Shown piece after piece: positions 53,752 through 62,372 of a stretch of 64,000 bases of DNA (position 1 is its first letter; every line of letters begins with the position of its first letter). Location of the stretch: contig NZ_VCQN01000001.1 of NCBI RefSeq assembly GCF_005938125.1, positions 124,001-188,000 on the forward strand, in the 5' to 3' direction. The position numbers and the translations under genes are program-made. The notes below the pieces were generated by a model that saw only the letters and a list, made by a program, of their open reading frames with translations, had not been told where the DNA came from and made no database searches. The stretch is from Bacillus sp. BHET2 (GTDB taxonomy: Bacteria > Bacillota > Bacilli > Bacillales > Bacillaceae_B).

Positions 53752-54096
53752 TCACTTGTAGGTGGCTGCGAGGTCGGTTTTGGGCGCTTCTTTAAGCTTC
53801 ACTTCATCAATCTTATTCACGAACATTTGAAATACTTTTCTTTTTTCATCCAAATCACGTATGTATTCTTTCAGTTCACTATACTTTTCTTCAAATGGTT
53901 TGTGATACATTTGTCTGATATTTTCAATAATCTCTTCATTGACAGTGGACTGAATGACTTGTTTTGTAATTCCGTATTTATAGGAATATACTTTAAGTTC
54001 TTTCTTCACCTCTTCATAATCATTATTGATTTGATCCAACACCTCTGAAATGTCCACTTTCCATTCATCTAAAGATTTTGCTAAATAATCTTCCAT
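53752..54096 (-). CDS. Hypothetical coiled-coil protein
   Basis: This 114-residue, highly charged, mostly helical protein (DEWKVDISEVLDQINNDYEEVKKELK; FEEKYSELKEYIRDLDEKRKVF) has heptad-like patterns and no signal or membrane segment. I do not recognise a family. ATG with GGGAGG on the minus strand. It stands alone between the prsW terminator and the sleB promoter region, transcribed against both; length and ribosome binding site support a real gene. The 300 bp between it and sleB contain only the candidate sleB promoter. Confidence 0.65.
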   Translation of the reverse strand: MEDYLAKSLDEWKVDISEVLDQINNDYEEVKKELKVYSYKYGITKQVIQSTVNEEIIENIRQMYHKPFEEKYSELKEYIRDLDEKRKVFQMFVNKIDEVKLKEAPKTDLAATYK

Positions 54097-54330
54097 TTTG
54101 AACCTCCCATTTTAGTGTGAATTTAGATGTAGCTCTCCTTCCCATTATAACCCTGCTTGTTTACATCCCTTTTGCTTGCACATTACAGTGTCTTATCAAA
54201 AGGATTCCACGTCCTTTAAATTAGGATAAATGTGTGAAAAACTCCAACAATAAATCAGAGTATGAGTTAAACAGGTGATCTTCACTTAAGGAGAGTTCTT
54301 TTTACGTTTTCATATTTTTATGACTCCACT

Positions 54331-54360
54331 TGTATAAAATGGGAGCCACTACAAAAACTA
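54331..54360 (+). promoter_or_regulatory. Candidate sigma-G promoter of sleB-ypeB
   Basis: TGTATA, 17 bp, AAAACTA. The -35 fits the sigma-G consensus; the -10 matches CATNNTA only in part. Same layout as before dacF. SleB is a forespore sigma-G product in B. subtilis. Confidence 0.45.
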
Positions 54361-54395
54361 GGCTTAATGTTAATTGAAGATATGGAGGTTGAAGT

Positions 54396-55238
54396 ATGAT
54401 GAATAGTCGTTTCAAATTGGTTTCTTCTTCAGTCGTCATGGTGCTTATGTGTTCTCTCTTTATGATTTCGTCTGAAGGGGAGAAAGTAGGCGCATTTACT
54501 AATCAAGTGATCCAACATGGCGCAACTGGCGAAGATGTCATAGAACTTCAATCCAGACTTCAATACATCGGTTATTACAACGGTGATATTGATGGGGTGT
54601 TTGGATGGGGGACTTACTGGGCTCTGAGAAACTTTCAATATGAGTTCGGTCTTCCTATTGATGGACTGGCTGGAACCGAAACAAAAGATAAGCTCGTGAA
54701 GGCATCAAAGTATAATAAACAATTTGTGAAGGAACAAATTAAAAAAGGCAACAAATTCAGTCATTATGGCGGAACAGAAATTAGTAAGCAAAAAGGTACT
54801 GAAGGTGATGGGAAAGGGAATGCTGCTACAGAGAACAAATCGACACCTTCTAAACCAACAGCAGTGAATACACCAAATGGGTTTTCTCAAAACGATATAC
54901 AATTGATGGCAAATGCAGTATATGGCGAATCTCGTGGTGAGCCGTATGAAGGTCAAGTGGCAGTGGCGGCCGTTATTTTAAATCGAATTGACAGCTCTTC
55001 CTTCCCCAATACAGCGGCAGGGGTCATTTTTGAACCAGGTGCCTTTACAGCCGTCGCTGACGGGCAAATATGGTTAACACCAAATGACCAGGCGAAAGAA
55101 GCAGTACTTGATGCAATAAACGGTTGGGATCCATCATCAAGCGCACTATATTACTTTAACCCTGCAACGGCAACAAGTAAGTGGATATGGTCACGCCCAC
55201 AAATTAAGAAAATTGGAAAGCACATATTCTGTAATTAA
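54396..55238 (+). CDS. sleB: Spore cortex-lytic enzyme SleB
   Basis: This 280-residue germination lytic transglycosylase cuts cortex muramic-delta-lactam peptidoglycan. Signal peptide residues 1-30; peptidoglycan-binding domain about 38-100 (GATGEDVIELQSRLQYIGYYNGDIDGVFGWGT); a low-complexity linker about 125-160; catalytic Hydrolase_2 domain about 165-280 with the catalytic Glu in VYGESRGEPYEGQVAVAAVILNR. ATG with TGGAGG upstream. It is followed by its partner gene ypeB after 14 bp. Confidence 0.95.
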   Translation: MMNSRFKLVSSSVVMVLMCSLFMISSEGEKVGAFTNQVIQHGATGEDVIELQSRLQYIGYYNGDIDGVFGWGTYWALRNFQYEFGLPIDGLAGTETKDKLVKASKYNKQFVKEQIKKGNKFSHYGGTEISKQKGTEGDGKGNAATENKSTPSKPTAVNTPNGFSQNDIQLMANAVYGESRGEPYEGQVAVAAVILNRIDSSSFPNTAAGVIFEPGAFTAVADGQIWLTPNDQAKEAVLDAINGWDPSSSALYYFNPATATSKWIWSRPQIKKIGKHIFCN

Positions 55239-55252
55239 AGAGGTGAATGGAA

Positions 55253-56599
55253 TTGCTACGTGTCATACTAATTACTGTACTCGTTCTTGGTGTTGCGGGA
55301 ACTGCATTTTGGGGGTACCAGGAGCATCAAGAGAAAAATGCGATATTAATAAATGCTGAGAACAACTATCAGAGGGCATTTCATGAATTAACTTATCAAG
55401 TGGATCTGCTACATGATAAGATCGGTGCCACCCTTGCGATGAATTCAAGAAAATCATTATCTCCTGCTCTTGCCGATGTTTGGAGATTGACTTCACAAGC
55501 ACACAGTGATGTAGGGCAGCTACCTTTAACTCTGCTGCCGTTTAATAAAACAGAAGAATTTCTGAGTAATATTGGAGATTTCAGCTACCGGGTAGCGGTA
55601 AGGGATCTAGATAAAAATCCATTATCAGAAAAAGAGTATAAGTCACTAGAAAACTTGTATAAACAAAGTGCCGATATTCAAAATCAATTAAGGAAGGTTC
55701 AACATCTAGTCATGGAGAATAATTTAAGATGGATGGATGTGGAACTTGCCTTGGCATCAGGGGACGAACAGACTGATAACACGATTATCGATGGCTTTAA
55801 AACCGTTGAAAAGAATGTGACAGGATACGATGAAGCAAGTTTTGGTACAACGACTTCTGTAAATAGCGAGAGGAAAAATCAAAACTTTAAAAAGTTAAAA
55901 GGGAAAGAAATCTCTAAAGAGGAAGCCGTACGGATTTTGCGTAAATATTCCGGTATCCCGAAATCGAAGGATGCTAAAGTATCAAAAAGTGGAAAAGGAT
56001 CAGATTATAAATTTTTTAGTGTCTCGATTGGTAATGGGAATACAGAAGCAAGTATGGATGTAACACAAAAAGGCGGATATCCCATCTGGTATATCAATAA
56101 TCGTAAGATCAAAGAAATAAAAATTAGTCTAAATAAAGCAGCAGGAAAAGCTACTGACTTCTTAGAGGAAAATGAATTTAAAAATCTAGAGCTGTTTGAA
56201 AGTGCACAATATGACAATATCGGCATTTTCACATACGTTACAGTACTGGATGGAGTGCGGATTTATCCCGATTCAGTCAAAATTAAAGTAGCATTGGACA
56301 ATGGACAAATTGTAGGTTTCGCTGCTGAAGAGTACTTAAAGAATAATCACGAAAGAGAAATACCGAAAGCTACGATTACAAAGGCACAGGCTCAAGAAAC
56401 AACAAATCCCAACTTAAAAATAATGGAAGAGCGTCAATCTGTTATCGTGAATGACTTGAACGAAGAAGTACTGTGCTACGAATTCTTAGGAATGTTAGGT
56501 AAAGATACCTATCGAATATTCATCAATGCAAACACCGGAGAAGAAGAAAAAGTGGAAAGACTTAAAAAAGCAGAGCCTATTTATGAAGAAGTTGTATAA
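55253..56599 (+). CDS. ypeB: Germination protein YpeB
   Basis: This 448-residue membrane-anchored protein is needed to place and stabilise SleB in the spore. N-terminal signal anchor at residues about 1-20 (LRVILITVLVLGVAGTAFWG). The N-terminal helical domain (to about 200) has the NNYQRAFHELTYQVDLLHDKIG block; the C-terminal part has three PepSY domains (from about 215). TTG 55253 is chosen because AGGTG lies seven bases before and homologues start M-(I/L)-R; ATG 55247 leaves no spacing. Confidence 0.94.
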   Translation: MLRVILITVLVLGVAGTAFWGYQEHQEKNAILINAENNYQRAFHELTYQVDLLHDKIGATLAMNSRKSLSPALADVWRLTSQAHSDVGQLPLTLLPFNKTEEFLSNIGDFSYRVAVRDLDKNPLSEKEYKSLENLYKQSADIQNQLRKVQHLVMENNLRWMDVELALASGDEQTDNTIIDGFKTVEKNVTGYDEASFGTTTSVNSERKNQNFKKLKGKEISKEEAVRILRKYSGIPKSKDAKVSKSGKGSDYKFFSVSIGNGNTEASMDVTQKGGYPIWYINNRKIKEIKISLNKAAGKATDFLEENEFKNLELFESAQYDNIGIFTYVTVLDGVRIYPDSVKIKVALDNGQIVGFAAEEYLKNNHEREIPKATITKAQAQETTNPNLKIMEERQSVIVNDLNEEVLCYEFLGMLGKDTYRIFINANTGEEEKVERLKKAEPIYEEVV

Positions 56600-56606
56600 T
56601 GATTTT

Positions 56607-56655
56607 GAGGGACGGACCTCCACAAGTTGGAGGTCCGTCCCTCTTCTCTTTTACA
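56607..56655 (+). terminator. Terminator of sleB-ypeB
   Basis: GAGGGACGGACCTCC / GGAGGTCCGTCCCTC perfect 15-bp stem, then TTCTCTTTT. Confidence 0.92.
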
Positions 56656-56764
56656 ACGGGGGTGTAAGCTAATTCAGATCAGAGTTTATAAAAAAGGTGT
56701 GGAAAGGTGAAGTTTGTCATGCCATAATATAGATACATAATATTGGAAGTGGGAGTTTTGGACT

Positions 56765-57412
56765 ATGATAAAAGCAGGCACCGTATTGCAATTGGAACCT
56801 ATACATAATGATACATTTGATAAATATAGATGCCGGGTTGTTGAATTGGGGGATGAAGGGATTTACATTGACTACCCCATCCACACAAAAACAGAGAAAA
56901 CCATTTTTCTTATCGATGGAACCCAGCTTAAAGCAAGCTTTATCATAAACGAACAGACTGTCATGATGTTTGAAACAGAGGTAATGGGACGCAAATTATC
57001 CAAAATACCTATGATTTACCTTCACTATCCCGGGGAAGAAGGACTAGTCAAAATTCAAAGAAGACAATTTGTTCGAGTAGAAGCTAATACAAATATTTCA
57101 TTAAAAATAAACGGTGAGTTTCATCCAACTATCACAGAGGACCTCAGTGCAGGTGGCTGTGCAGTCAAGGTGAAAAAGAGAATGGGCCTCCACGGAGGGA
57201 TGAAAATATCCACAATCATTGTCCTTCCCATGCAAACAGGCGAGTGTCAGTATGTAGAAATCGAGGGTAAGGTGATACGGGTATTTGAGAAAGATCAGAA
57301 TGAAGTAGCAAGCATCGAGTTCGTTCACTTAACAGAAAGTCAGCGACAGCTTATATTACGATACTGCTTTGAAAGGCAGCTGGACTTAAGAAAAAAAGGC
57401 TTACTTGAATAA
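56765..57412 (+). CDS. ypfA: PilZ domain c-di-GMP receptor (MotI/DgrA, YpfA)
   Basis: This 215-residue YcgR-type flagellar brake has an N-terminal YcgR_N-like domain (residues about 1-95) and a C-terminal PilZ domain with the c-di-GMP motifs RRQFVRV (R-x3-R, about residue 100) and DLSAGGC (D-x-S-x2-G, about 127). In B. subtilis YpfA/MotI binds c-di-GMP and disengages the flagellar stator. No flagellar gene is nearby; the gene keeps its B. subtilis position after ypeB. Confidence 0.92.
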   Translation: MIKAGTVLQLEPIHNDTFDKYRCRVVELGDEGIYIDYPIHTKTEKTIFLIDGTQLKASFIINEQTVMMFETEVMGRKLSKIPMIYLHYPGEEGLVKIQRRQFVRVEANTNISLKINGEFHPTITEDLSAGGCAVKVKKRMGLHGGMKISTIIVLPMQTGECQYVEIEGKVIRVFEKDQNEVASIEFVHLTESQRQLILRYCFERQLDLRKKGLLE

Positions 57413-57464
57413 AATCCCATAATTGACCCATACTTTTTCTAAGGATAGAAAAAGGGTGAGATCA

Positions 57465-57653
57465 TTGAAGTCTATTGAACGTATCTTAATTAAACTGGCC
57501 ATTATTCACTTTATATTATTAATTGCCGTCCAATTTGTGTTTCATGAACTAAATGTTCTTCCAGAGCTTCATAAGATCGTATTTTATGAAGGTGTGGAGA
57601 AAATGGAATATAGTGAAATCGTAGAAACCATTTCAGGTAGAGCAGGAGATTGA
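57465..57653 (+). CDS. ypfB: YpfB-like small membrane protein
   Basis: This 62-residue protein has one membrane helix at residues about 8-28 (LIKLAIIHFILLIAVQFVFH) and the block LPELHKIVFYEGVEKMEYSEIVETI. Size and place between ypfA and cmk match B. subtilis YpfB. TTG 57465 has AGGGTGAG upstream; the reading from 57423 would place that site inside the gene. Function unknown. A terminator overlaps its end. Confidence 0.78.
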   Translation: MKSIERILIKLAIIHFILLIAVQFVFHELNVLPELHKIVFYEGVEKMEYSEIVETISGRAGD

Positions 57654-57670
57654 TGCCTGCTCTCTTTTTC
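57640..57670 (+). terminator. Terminator after ypfB
   Basis: GAGCAGG / CCTGCTC with a nine-base loop, then TCTTTTTC. The 240 bp that follow up to cmk contain no recognisable feature. Confidence 0.75.
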
Positions 57671-57913
57671 GTTTGTGGAATTTTTGAAGAATAATGATTA
57701 ATTAATGGTAGATGTTATTTTGAGAAAACAATTGCTACCCACTTCTTATAAACGCAAAAGTGTCACGGGACAGGAATCTTCCATGTAGTCCTTGAACTTA
57801 CATGAATAGAAAAGCTGAAGAGAACAACCTCAAGGAAAGAATCTTTAAACGAGAAGTGAGATTTATGTTAAAATAGGTAAGAAAATTATTAGGAATTTAA
57901 GTAGGTGGATGAA

Positions 57914-58582
57914 TTGAAAAAATTAAGAATTGCAATCGATGGTCCTGCAGCTGCAGGGAAAAGCACAGTAGCGAAAATAGTAGCAGGGAAATTATCTTAT
58001 CTTTATATTGATACTGGGGCGATGTACCGCTCTTTAACGTATAAAGCTTTGAACCACAACGTAGACTTGCATAACGAGGGTGAGTTGACGAATTTATTAT
58101 CACACACAACGATTGAACTAGAGCCTTCTGAAGAAGGACAGTTGGTTTTCCTGGATGGGGATAATGTCACGGATGAAATCCGCCAATCCTCTGTGACCAA
58201 CTCGGTATCGCATGTAGCGGTCCATTCCCGGGTCAGGGAAGAAATGGTGCACAGACAGCAACAGTTGGCGAAAGAAGGCGCTGTTGTGATGGATGGAAGA
58301 GATATCGGTACCCATGTAATCCCTGATGCTGAGATCAAGGTATTCTTACTTGCCAGTGTTGAAGAGAGAGCGCAAAGAAGACATGAAGAAAATATTTCAA
58401 AGGGATTTCCGACTGATCTGGATCAATTAAAGGAAGAAATTGCCCTCCGAGACAAGATTGATTCCGAGAGAGAAGTTGCACCTCTGAAAAAAGCTGAAGA
58501 TGCAACAGAAATAGATACAACTTCTTTATCTATTTCAGAAGTGGTGGATGTAATCATGTTGTTAGTAGAAAGGAAAGGTTAA
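57914..58582 (+). CDS. cmk: Cytidylate kinase
   Basis: This 222-residue nucleotide monophosphate kinase phosphorylates CMP and dCMP. P-loop [12 protein letters not shown] (residues about 9-20), [15 protein letters not shown], substrate site [15 protein letters not shown] and the lid [25 protein letters not shown] 57914 gives the usual length with AGGTGG five bases upstream; GTG 57905 overlaps that site. It is followed within one base by plsC. Confidence 0.95.
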   Translation: MKKLRIAIDGPAAAGKSTVAKIVAGKLSYLYIDTGAMYRSLTYKALNHNVDLHNEGELTNLLSHTTIELEPSEEGQLVFLDGDNVTDEIRQSSVTNSVSHVAVHSRVREEMVHRQQQLAKEGAVVMDGRDIGTHVIPDAEIKVFLLASVEERAQRRHEENISKGFPTDLDQLKEEIALRDKIDSEREVAPLKKAEDATEIDTTSLSISEVVDVIMLLVERKG

Positions 58583-58583
58583 A

Positions 58584-59165
58584 GTGAACACATATACCTT
58601 TGTAAGAGGTCTCGTTAAGTCGATCCTATCACCTTTGTATCGGATTGAGGTGAAAGGGCTGGAACATTTCCCAGAAGATGGAGGAGTCTTGCTGTGTACC
58701 AACCATATTGATAACCTGGATCCCCCTGTTGTAGGGATCTCAGCACCAAGACCAGTATCTTTCATGGCGAAAGAAGAGCTCTTCAACTTACCTGTGTTAG
58801 GGAAATTACTGCCTGATTTACGAGCATTCCCCGTTAAAAGAGGAATGAGTGACAGGGAAGCCCTCCGTAAAGGATTACAAGTTCTTAAACAGGGAGATGT
58901 TTTAGGATTGTTTCCAGAGGGTACTAGAAGTAAAACGGGAAAAATAGGTAAGGGGTTAGCGGGTGCCGGCTTCTTTGCCCTACGCTCCGACGCTTATGTT
59001 GTACCTTGCGCCATAATCGGACCATACAAGCCATTTAAGAAATTGAAGGTTGTATTTGGCCCGCCGATTCAAATGGATGGAATCCGTGAACAAAAATTAA
59101 ATGCGGAGAAAACAACTGAAATTATTATGCAGCATATTGAAAATCTGATTCATGAGCATGAATAA
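58584..59165 (+). CDS. plsC: 1-acyl-sn-glycerol-3-phosphate acyltransferase family protein
   Basis: This 193-residue acyltransferase converts lysophosphatidate to phosphatidate in phospholipid synthesis. The catalytic NHxxxxD box is TNHIDNLDPP (about residue 40), substrate motifs AFPVKRGMSDREAL and LFPEGTRSKTGKIGKG, and VVPCAIIGP. GTG start one base after cmk, so the two are coupled; cmk-plsC-rpsA order is common in Bacilli. The symbol reflects family, as paralogues exist. Confidence 0.88.
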   Translation: MNTYTFVRGLVKSILSPLYRIEVKGLEHFPEDGGVLLCTNHIDNLDPPVVGISAPRPVSFMAKEELFNLPVLGKLLPDLRAFPVKRGMSDREALRKGLQVLKQGDVLGLFPEGTRSKTGKIGKGLAGAGFFALRSDAYVVPCAIIGPYKPFKKLKVVFGPPIQMDGIREQKLNAEKTTEIIMQHIENLIHEHE

Positions 59166-59287
59166 TATAAGGTTTCCCGCTTGACAAAAAGTAGTATTTA
59201 TTAGAAGTTAGTAGAAAGAATATTTTAAATTGCGAAGTCTCACAATTATCAAAATCTTTGTAGTCATGGATTAAGGAGGAGTACATA

Positions 59288-60418
59288 ATGGAAGACATGA
59301 ATGGAATTGAAGTGAAAAACCTTGAAATTGGTGAAAAAGTAAAAGGGACAGTCACTAAGGTCGAAGAGAAACAAGTCTTAGTTGACGTTCAAGATAGCAA
59401 AGTGGATGGCATCATTCCAATTAGTGAACTCTCAAGCCTTCATATTGAAAAAGCTTCTGATGTAGTCAATGAAGGGGATGTACTTGAGTTAATCGTGACA
59501 AAAGTTGAAGAAGAACTTCTGGTTCTTTCAAAGCGTAAAGTGGATGCTGAAAAAGCGTGGGAAGAAATGAAAATCCGCTTTGAAAATGGTGACATATTTG
59601 AAGCGGAAGTAAAAGACGTTGTTAAAGGTGGTCTTGTAGTAGATCTTGGTGTGAGAGGGTTTGTTCCTGCATCATTGGTTGAAGATTACTATGTCGAGGA
59701 TTTCTCGGACTATAAGGATAAAACCTTAACCTTTAAAATTGTCGAGCTCGATCAAGAGAAAAATCGACTAATTCTGTCCCACCGGGCTGTAGTAGAGGCA
59801 GAAAAGCAGGAACAAAAGAAACAGCTTCTCACTGATATTGAATCAGGTGCTGTCCTTGAAGGAACTGTGCAGCGTATTACAGATTTCGGTGCATTTGTAG
59901 ATATTGGTGGAGTAGATGGGCTTGTTCACATCTCGCAACTATCCCATGAACATGTTGAAAAGCCTTCTGATGTCGTAACAGAGGGACAAAAAGTTCAAGT
60001 GAAAGTGTTAAGCGTCGACCGTGACAATGAACGTATTTCTTTATCTATTAAAGAAACACTTCCTGGACCTTGGAGTGATATCTCTGAGAAAGCTCCTAAA
60101 GGCACTATATTGGACGGGGTTGTAAAACGACTTGTATCATATGGAGCGTTTGTAGAGGTATTACCTGGTGTTGAAGGGCTTGTTCATATTTCCCAAATAT
60201 CACACCAACATATCGGTACTCCACACGAAGTCCTTCAAGAGAATCAGAATGTTAAGGTAAAGGTGCTCGATGTTAACGAAAATGAGCAGCGTTTATCTTT
60301 AAGCATCAAGGCCCTTGAAGAAAAAGAGGCAGAAGTAACGGATTATGAAATGCCTGAAGAAAGCACTGGATTCCAATTAGGTGATTTGATTGGAGACAAA
60401 TTAAAAGATCTTAAGTAA
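59288..60418 (+). CDS. ypfD: 30S ribosomal protein S1 homologue (four S1 domains), YpfD
   Basis: This 376-residue RNA-binding protein has four S1/OB-fold repeats at residues about 16-85 (GEKVKGTVTKVEEKQVLVD), 102-168 (GDIFEAEVKDVVKGGLVVDLGVRGFVPAS), 190-258 (GAVLEGTVQRITDFGAFVDIGGVDGLVHISQLS) and 275-345 (GTILDGVVKRLVSYGAFVEVLPGVEGLVHISQIS). Repeats 3 and 4 are the most canonical. Low-GC Firmicutes carry this shorter S1 and lack the six-domain form. ATG with AAGGAGG. A TTGACA at 59181 is not followed by a good -10. Confidence 0.93.
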   Translation: MEDMNGIEVKNLEIGEKVKGTVTKVEEKQVLVDVQDSKVDGIIPISELSSLHIEKASDVVNEGDVLELIVTKVEEELLVLSKRKVDAEKAWEEMKIRFENGDIFEAEVKDVVKGGLVVDLGVRGFVPASLVEDYYVEDFSDYKDKTLTFKIVELDQEKNRLILSHRAVVEAEKQEQKKQLLTDIESGAVLEGTVQRITDFGAFVDIGGVDGLVHISQLSHEHVEKPSDVVTEGQKVQVKVLSVDRDNERISLSIKETLPGPWSDISEKAPKGTILDGVVKRLVSYGAFVEVLPGVEGLVHISQISHQHIGTPHEVLQENQNVKVKVLDVNENEQRLSLSIKALEEKEAEVTDYEMPEESTGFQLGDLIGDKLKDLK

Positions 60419-60430
60419 TGGTGATGAATT

Positions 60431-61480
60431 GTGACGAGAGCTCAAAGAAAGCAAGACCATATTAATTACGCTATATCAACCGGTCAACAACGAAAAACGG
60501 GTTTTGATGAAGTGGCTTTTGTCCACCAAAGCTTACCGAATATAGCGGTAGATGAGATACATCTATCAACTGAAATTGGCGAACTTACTTGGAGTTCGCC
60601 AATTTTCATCAATGCTATGACAGGTGGCGGTGGGGAGTCTACTTCGAAAATCAATGAAGAGTTATCGATTCTTGCCAGAGAAACTGGACTGGCAATTGCA
60701 GTGGGCTCTCAGATGTCTGCTCTTAAAGACCCTTCCGAGCGAAAAACATATGAAATTGTTCGTGACCTTAATCCGAATGGTATGATTTTTGGGAATTTAG
60801 GGAGTGAGGCATCGGTCCAACAAGCAAGAGATGCAGTAGAAATGATTGAAGCCAATGCATTGCAAATCCATTTGAATGTGATACAGGAATTGACAATGCC
60901 TGAAGGGGATCGTGACTTTAGGGGGGCAATAGAAAGAATCGAGCTTATTGCAGAGAATCTTTCTGTCCCTGTCATTGTGAAAGAAACGGGCTTTGGTATT
61001 AGTAAAGAGGCTGTCTCATCTATGGCAAACTCAACGATCTCGGCTATTGATGTAGGAGGATTTGGCGGTACGAATTTCTCAAAAATTGAAAATCAACGTA
61101 GGAAACGAATGTTGGATTTCTTCGATGATTGGGGAATTCCTACTGCCGTTTCCATTGCTGAATGCCATACCACTTCATCTAAACCGATTCTTGCTTCAGG
61201 AGGCATCCAGAATAGCTTGGATATCGTTAAATCCCTTGGTCTTGGGGCATCTGCCGTCGGAATGGCGGGAGTGATCCTTAAGCAACTAGTTGAAACGGGG
61301 CTTCAAGATACTATTCAAGAAGTGAATCAAATTCATACGGATATTCAGTTCTTAATGTGTGCTCTTGGCTGTAAAAGGATAGAAGAACTCCACCGTGTAC
61401 CACTTGTTTTATCAGGAGATGTGTATCATTGGCTTGACGCAAGAGGGTTGAAACCTGACCGATACAGTAAAAGAACATGA
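60431..61480 (+). CDS. fni: Type 2 isopentenyl-diphosphate delta-isomerase
   Basis: This 349-residue FMN/NADPH-dependent isomerase interconverts isopentenyl and dimethylallyl diphosphate for isoprenoids. Conserved: RKQDHINYAI at the start, FINAMTGGGGESTSKIN, GLAIAVGSQMSAL, VIVKETGFGISKE, DVGGFGGTNFSKIE and GLGASAVGMAGVILK at the FMN phosphate site. GTG 60431 with GGTGATG upstream, 12 bp after ypfD. Same as B. subtilis ypgA. Confidence 0.94.
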   Translation: MTRAQRKQDHINYAISTGQQRKTGFDEVAFVHQSLPNIAVDEIHLSTEIGELTWSSPIFINAMTGGGGESTSKINEELSILARETGLAIAVGSQMSALKDPSERKTYEIVRDLNPNGMIFGNLGSEASVQQARDAVEMIEANALQIHLNVIQELTMPEGDRDFRGAIERIELIAENLSVPVIVKETGFGISKEAVSSMANSTISAIDVGGFGGTNFSKIENQRRKRMLDFFDDWGIPTAVSIAECHTTSSKPILASGGIQNSLDIVKSLGLGASAVGMAGVILKQLVETGLQDTIQEVNQIHTDIQFLMCALGCKRIEELHRVPLVLSGDVYHWLDARGLKPDRYSKRT

Positions 61481-61484
61481 GTTA

Positions 61485-61526
61485 ATAAAAAAGACGCAAT
61501 CTCAAATGAGAATGCGTCTTTTTTGG
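61485..61526. terminator. Bidirectional terminator between fni and ypzI
   Basis: AAAAAAGACGCA-TCTC and GAGA-TGCGTCTTTTTT around AAAT; A and T runs on both sides serve both strands. Confidence 0.92.
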
Positions 61527-61528
61527 TT

Positions 61529-61651
61529 CTATTTATTCGTTTCTTCTGTTCCCTTCAGGCTTGTAGCTCCGTTGTAATGTAAGCCTTGATCTCTATCAGA
61601 CTCCACTCGTTTACTTTGTTTAAGCTTCTTTTCTTGACGGTCCTTTCCCAT
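61529..61651 (-). CDS. ypzI: YpzI, 40-residue conserved small protein
   Basis: ATG at 61649-61651 with GGGAGGTG eight bases before, TAG at 61529-61531. The peptide begins MGKDRQEKKLKQSKRVESDR and continues DQGLHYNGATSLKGTEETNK. It matches B. subtilis YpzI in length and in the MGKDRQEKKLK, RVESDRDQ and HY-GATSL blocks, and sits beside fni as there. Function unknown. It is hydrophilic with no membrane or signal segment. Confidence 0.9.
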   Translation of the reverse strand: MGKDRQEKKLKQSKRVESDRDQGLHYNGATSLKGTEETNK

Positions 61652-61757
61652 TTGAAACACCTCCCTTTCTTATTTTTTCTTTGAAAAGTTGTTTCATACA
61701 TGAATGAGATACATAAAGATTTTCCATAATGTAGATAATAGGAGGGAGAGGTTATCT

Positions 61758-62372
61758 GTGGATGGGATTTTGTTTTTATGGTTGATTTGGGGGTGTTGGA
61801 TTTATGCGACATTTTTATTGAGTAAGACACACCCCTATCGCTTCCTTTCGTCTTTTGTGTGTTTACTGCTCATTTGTGTGTTTCCATATGGCATAAAGAT
61901 AGGCTCGTTAGAAGTTAGCGCCACTGTTTTCGTTTTTGCACTTATTTGTATCCTTTACATACGAAACTTGAGATTAAGGGAAAAATTGTACATGCTTGTT
62001 GTCGTTCTAACGATGGGAATGTTTTATGCAGGCATTGGGCTAGTGGCTATTTATGATCCTGTACTCGTGTTTATTGATCAAAATCTGATTATTTCTTTAT
62101 CCTTTGTGATGATGAGCATTCTTTTTTATGGGCACTCTTCCCATTTCATTCTCCGTTTATTGTCCATTGCAGGAAGCAGTATAATTGGAGAGTTTTTACT
62201 CGGCATTCCATTGAATAAGATTGGATTTGTCTATATCTTAGGGGGTCCTGTATATCTGGATACCCTGGCAATTTCCTTCGGGGGCCTCATCGTCTTAAAG
62301 ACGCTTGGAGAAATGAATCAGGTCTTTAACATCAAGGCACTGACAAATAAAGGGGAAATGAAAAATCTATGA
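61758..62372 (+). CDS. yphA: YphA-like membrane protein
   Basis: This protein of about 204 residues has six or seven hydrophobic spans (FLWLIWGCWIYATFLL; FLSSFVCLLLICVFPYG; VSATVFVFALICILYI; LYMLVVVLTMGMFYAGIGLVAIY; LIISLSFVMMSILFYG). Position and topology match B. subtilis YphA; no function is known. GTG 61758 is chosen over the ATG at 61704 since GGGAGAGG lies between them. It overlaps the YIEGIA gene by four bases (ATGA). Confidence 0.8.
   Translation: MDGILFLWLIWGCWIYATFLLSKTHPYRFLSSFVCLLLICVFPYGIKIGSLEVSATVFVFALICILYIRNLRLREKLYMLVVVLTMGMFYAGIGLVAIYDPVLVFIDQNLIISLSFVMMSILFYGHSSHFILRLLSIAGSSIIGEFLLGIPLNKIGFVYILGGPVYLDTLAISFGGLIVLKTLGEMNQVFNIKALTNKGEMKNL

Noticed and set aside
54396..55238. 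CwlJ or phage endolysin in place of SleB
   Set aside because: The N-terminal peptidoglycan-binding domain, signal peptide and the adjacent ypeB identify SleB.
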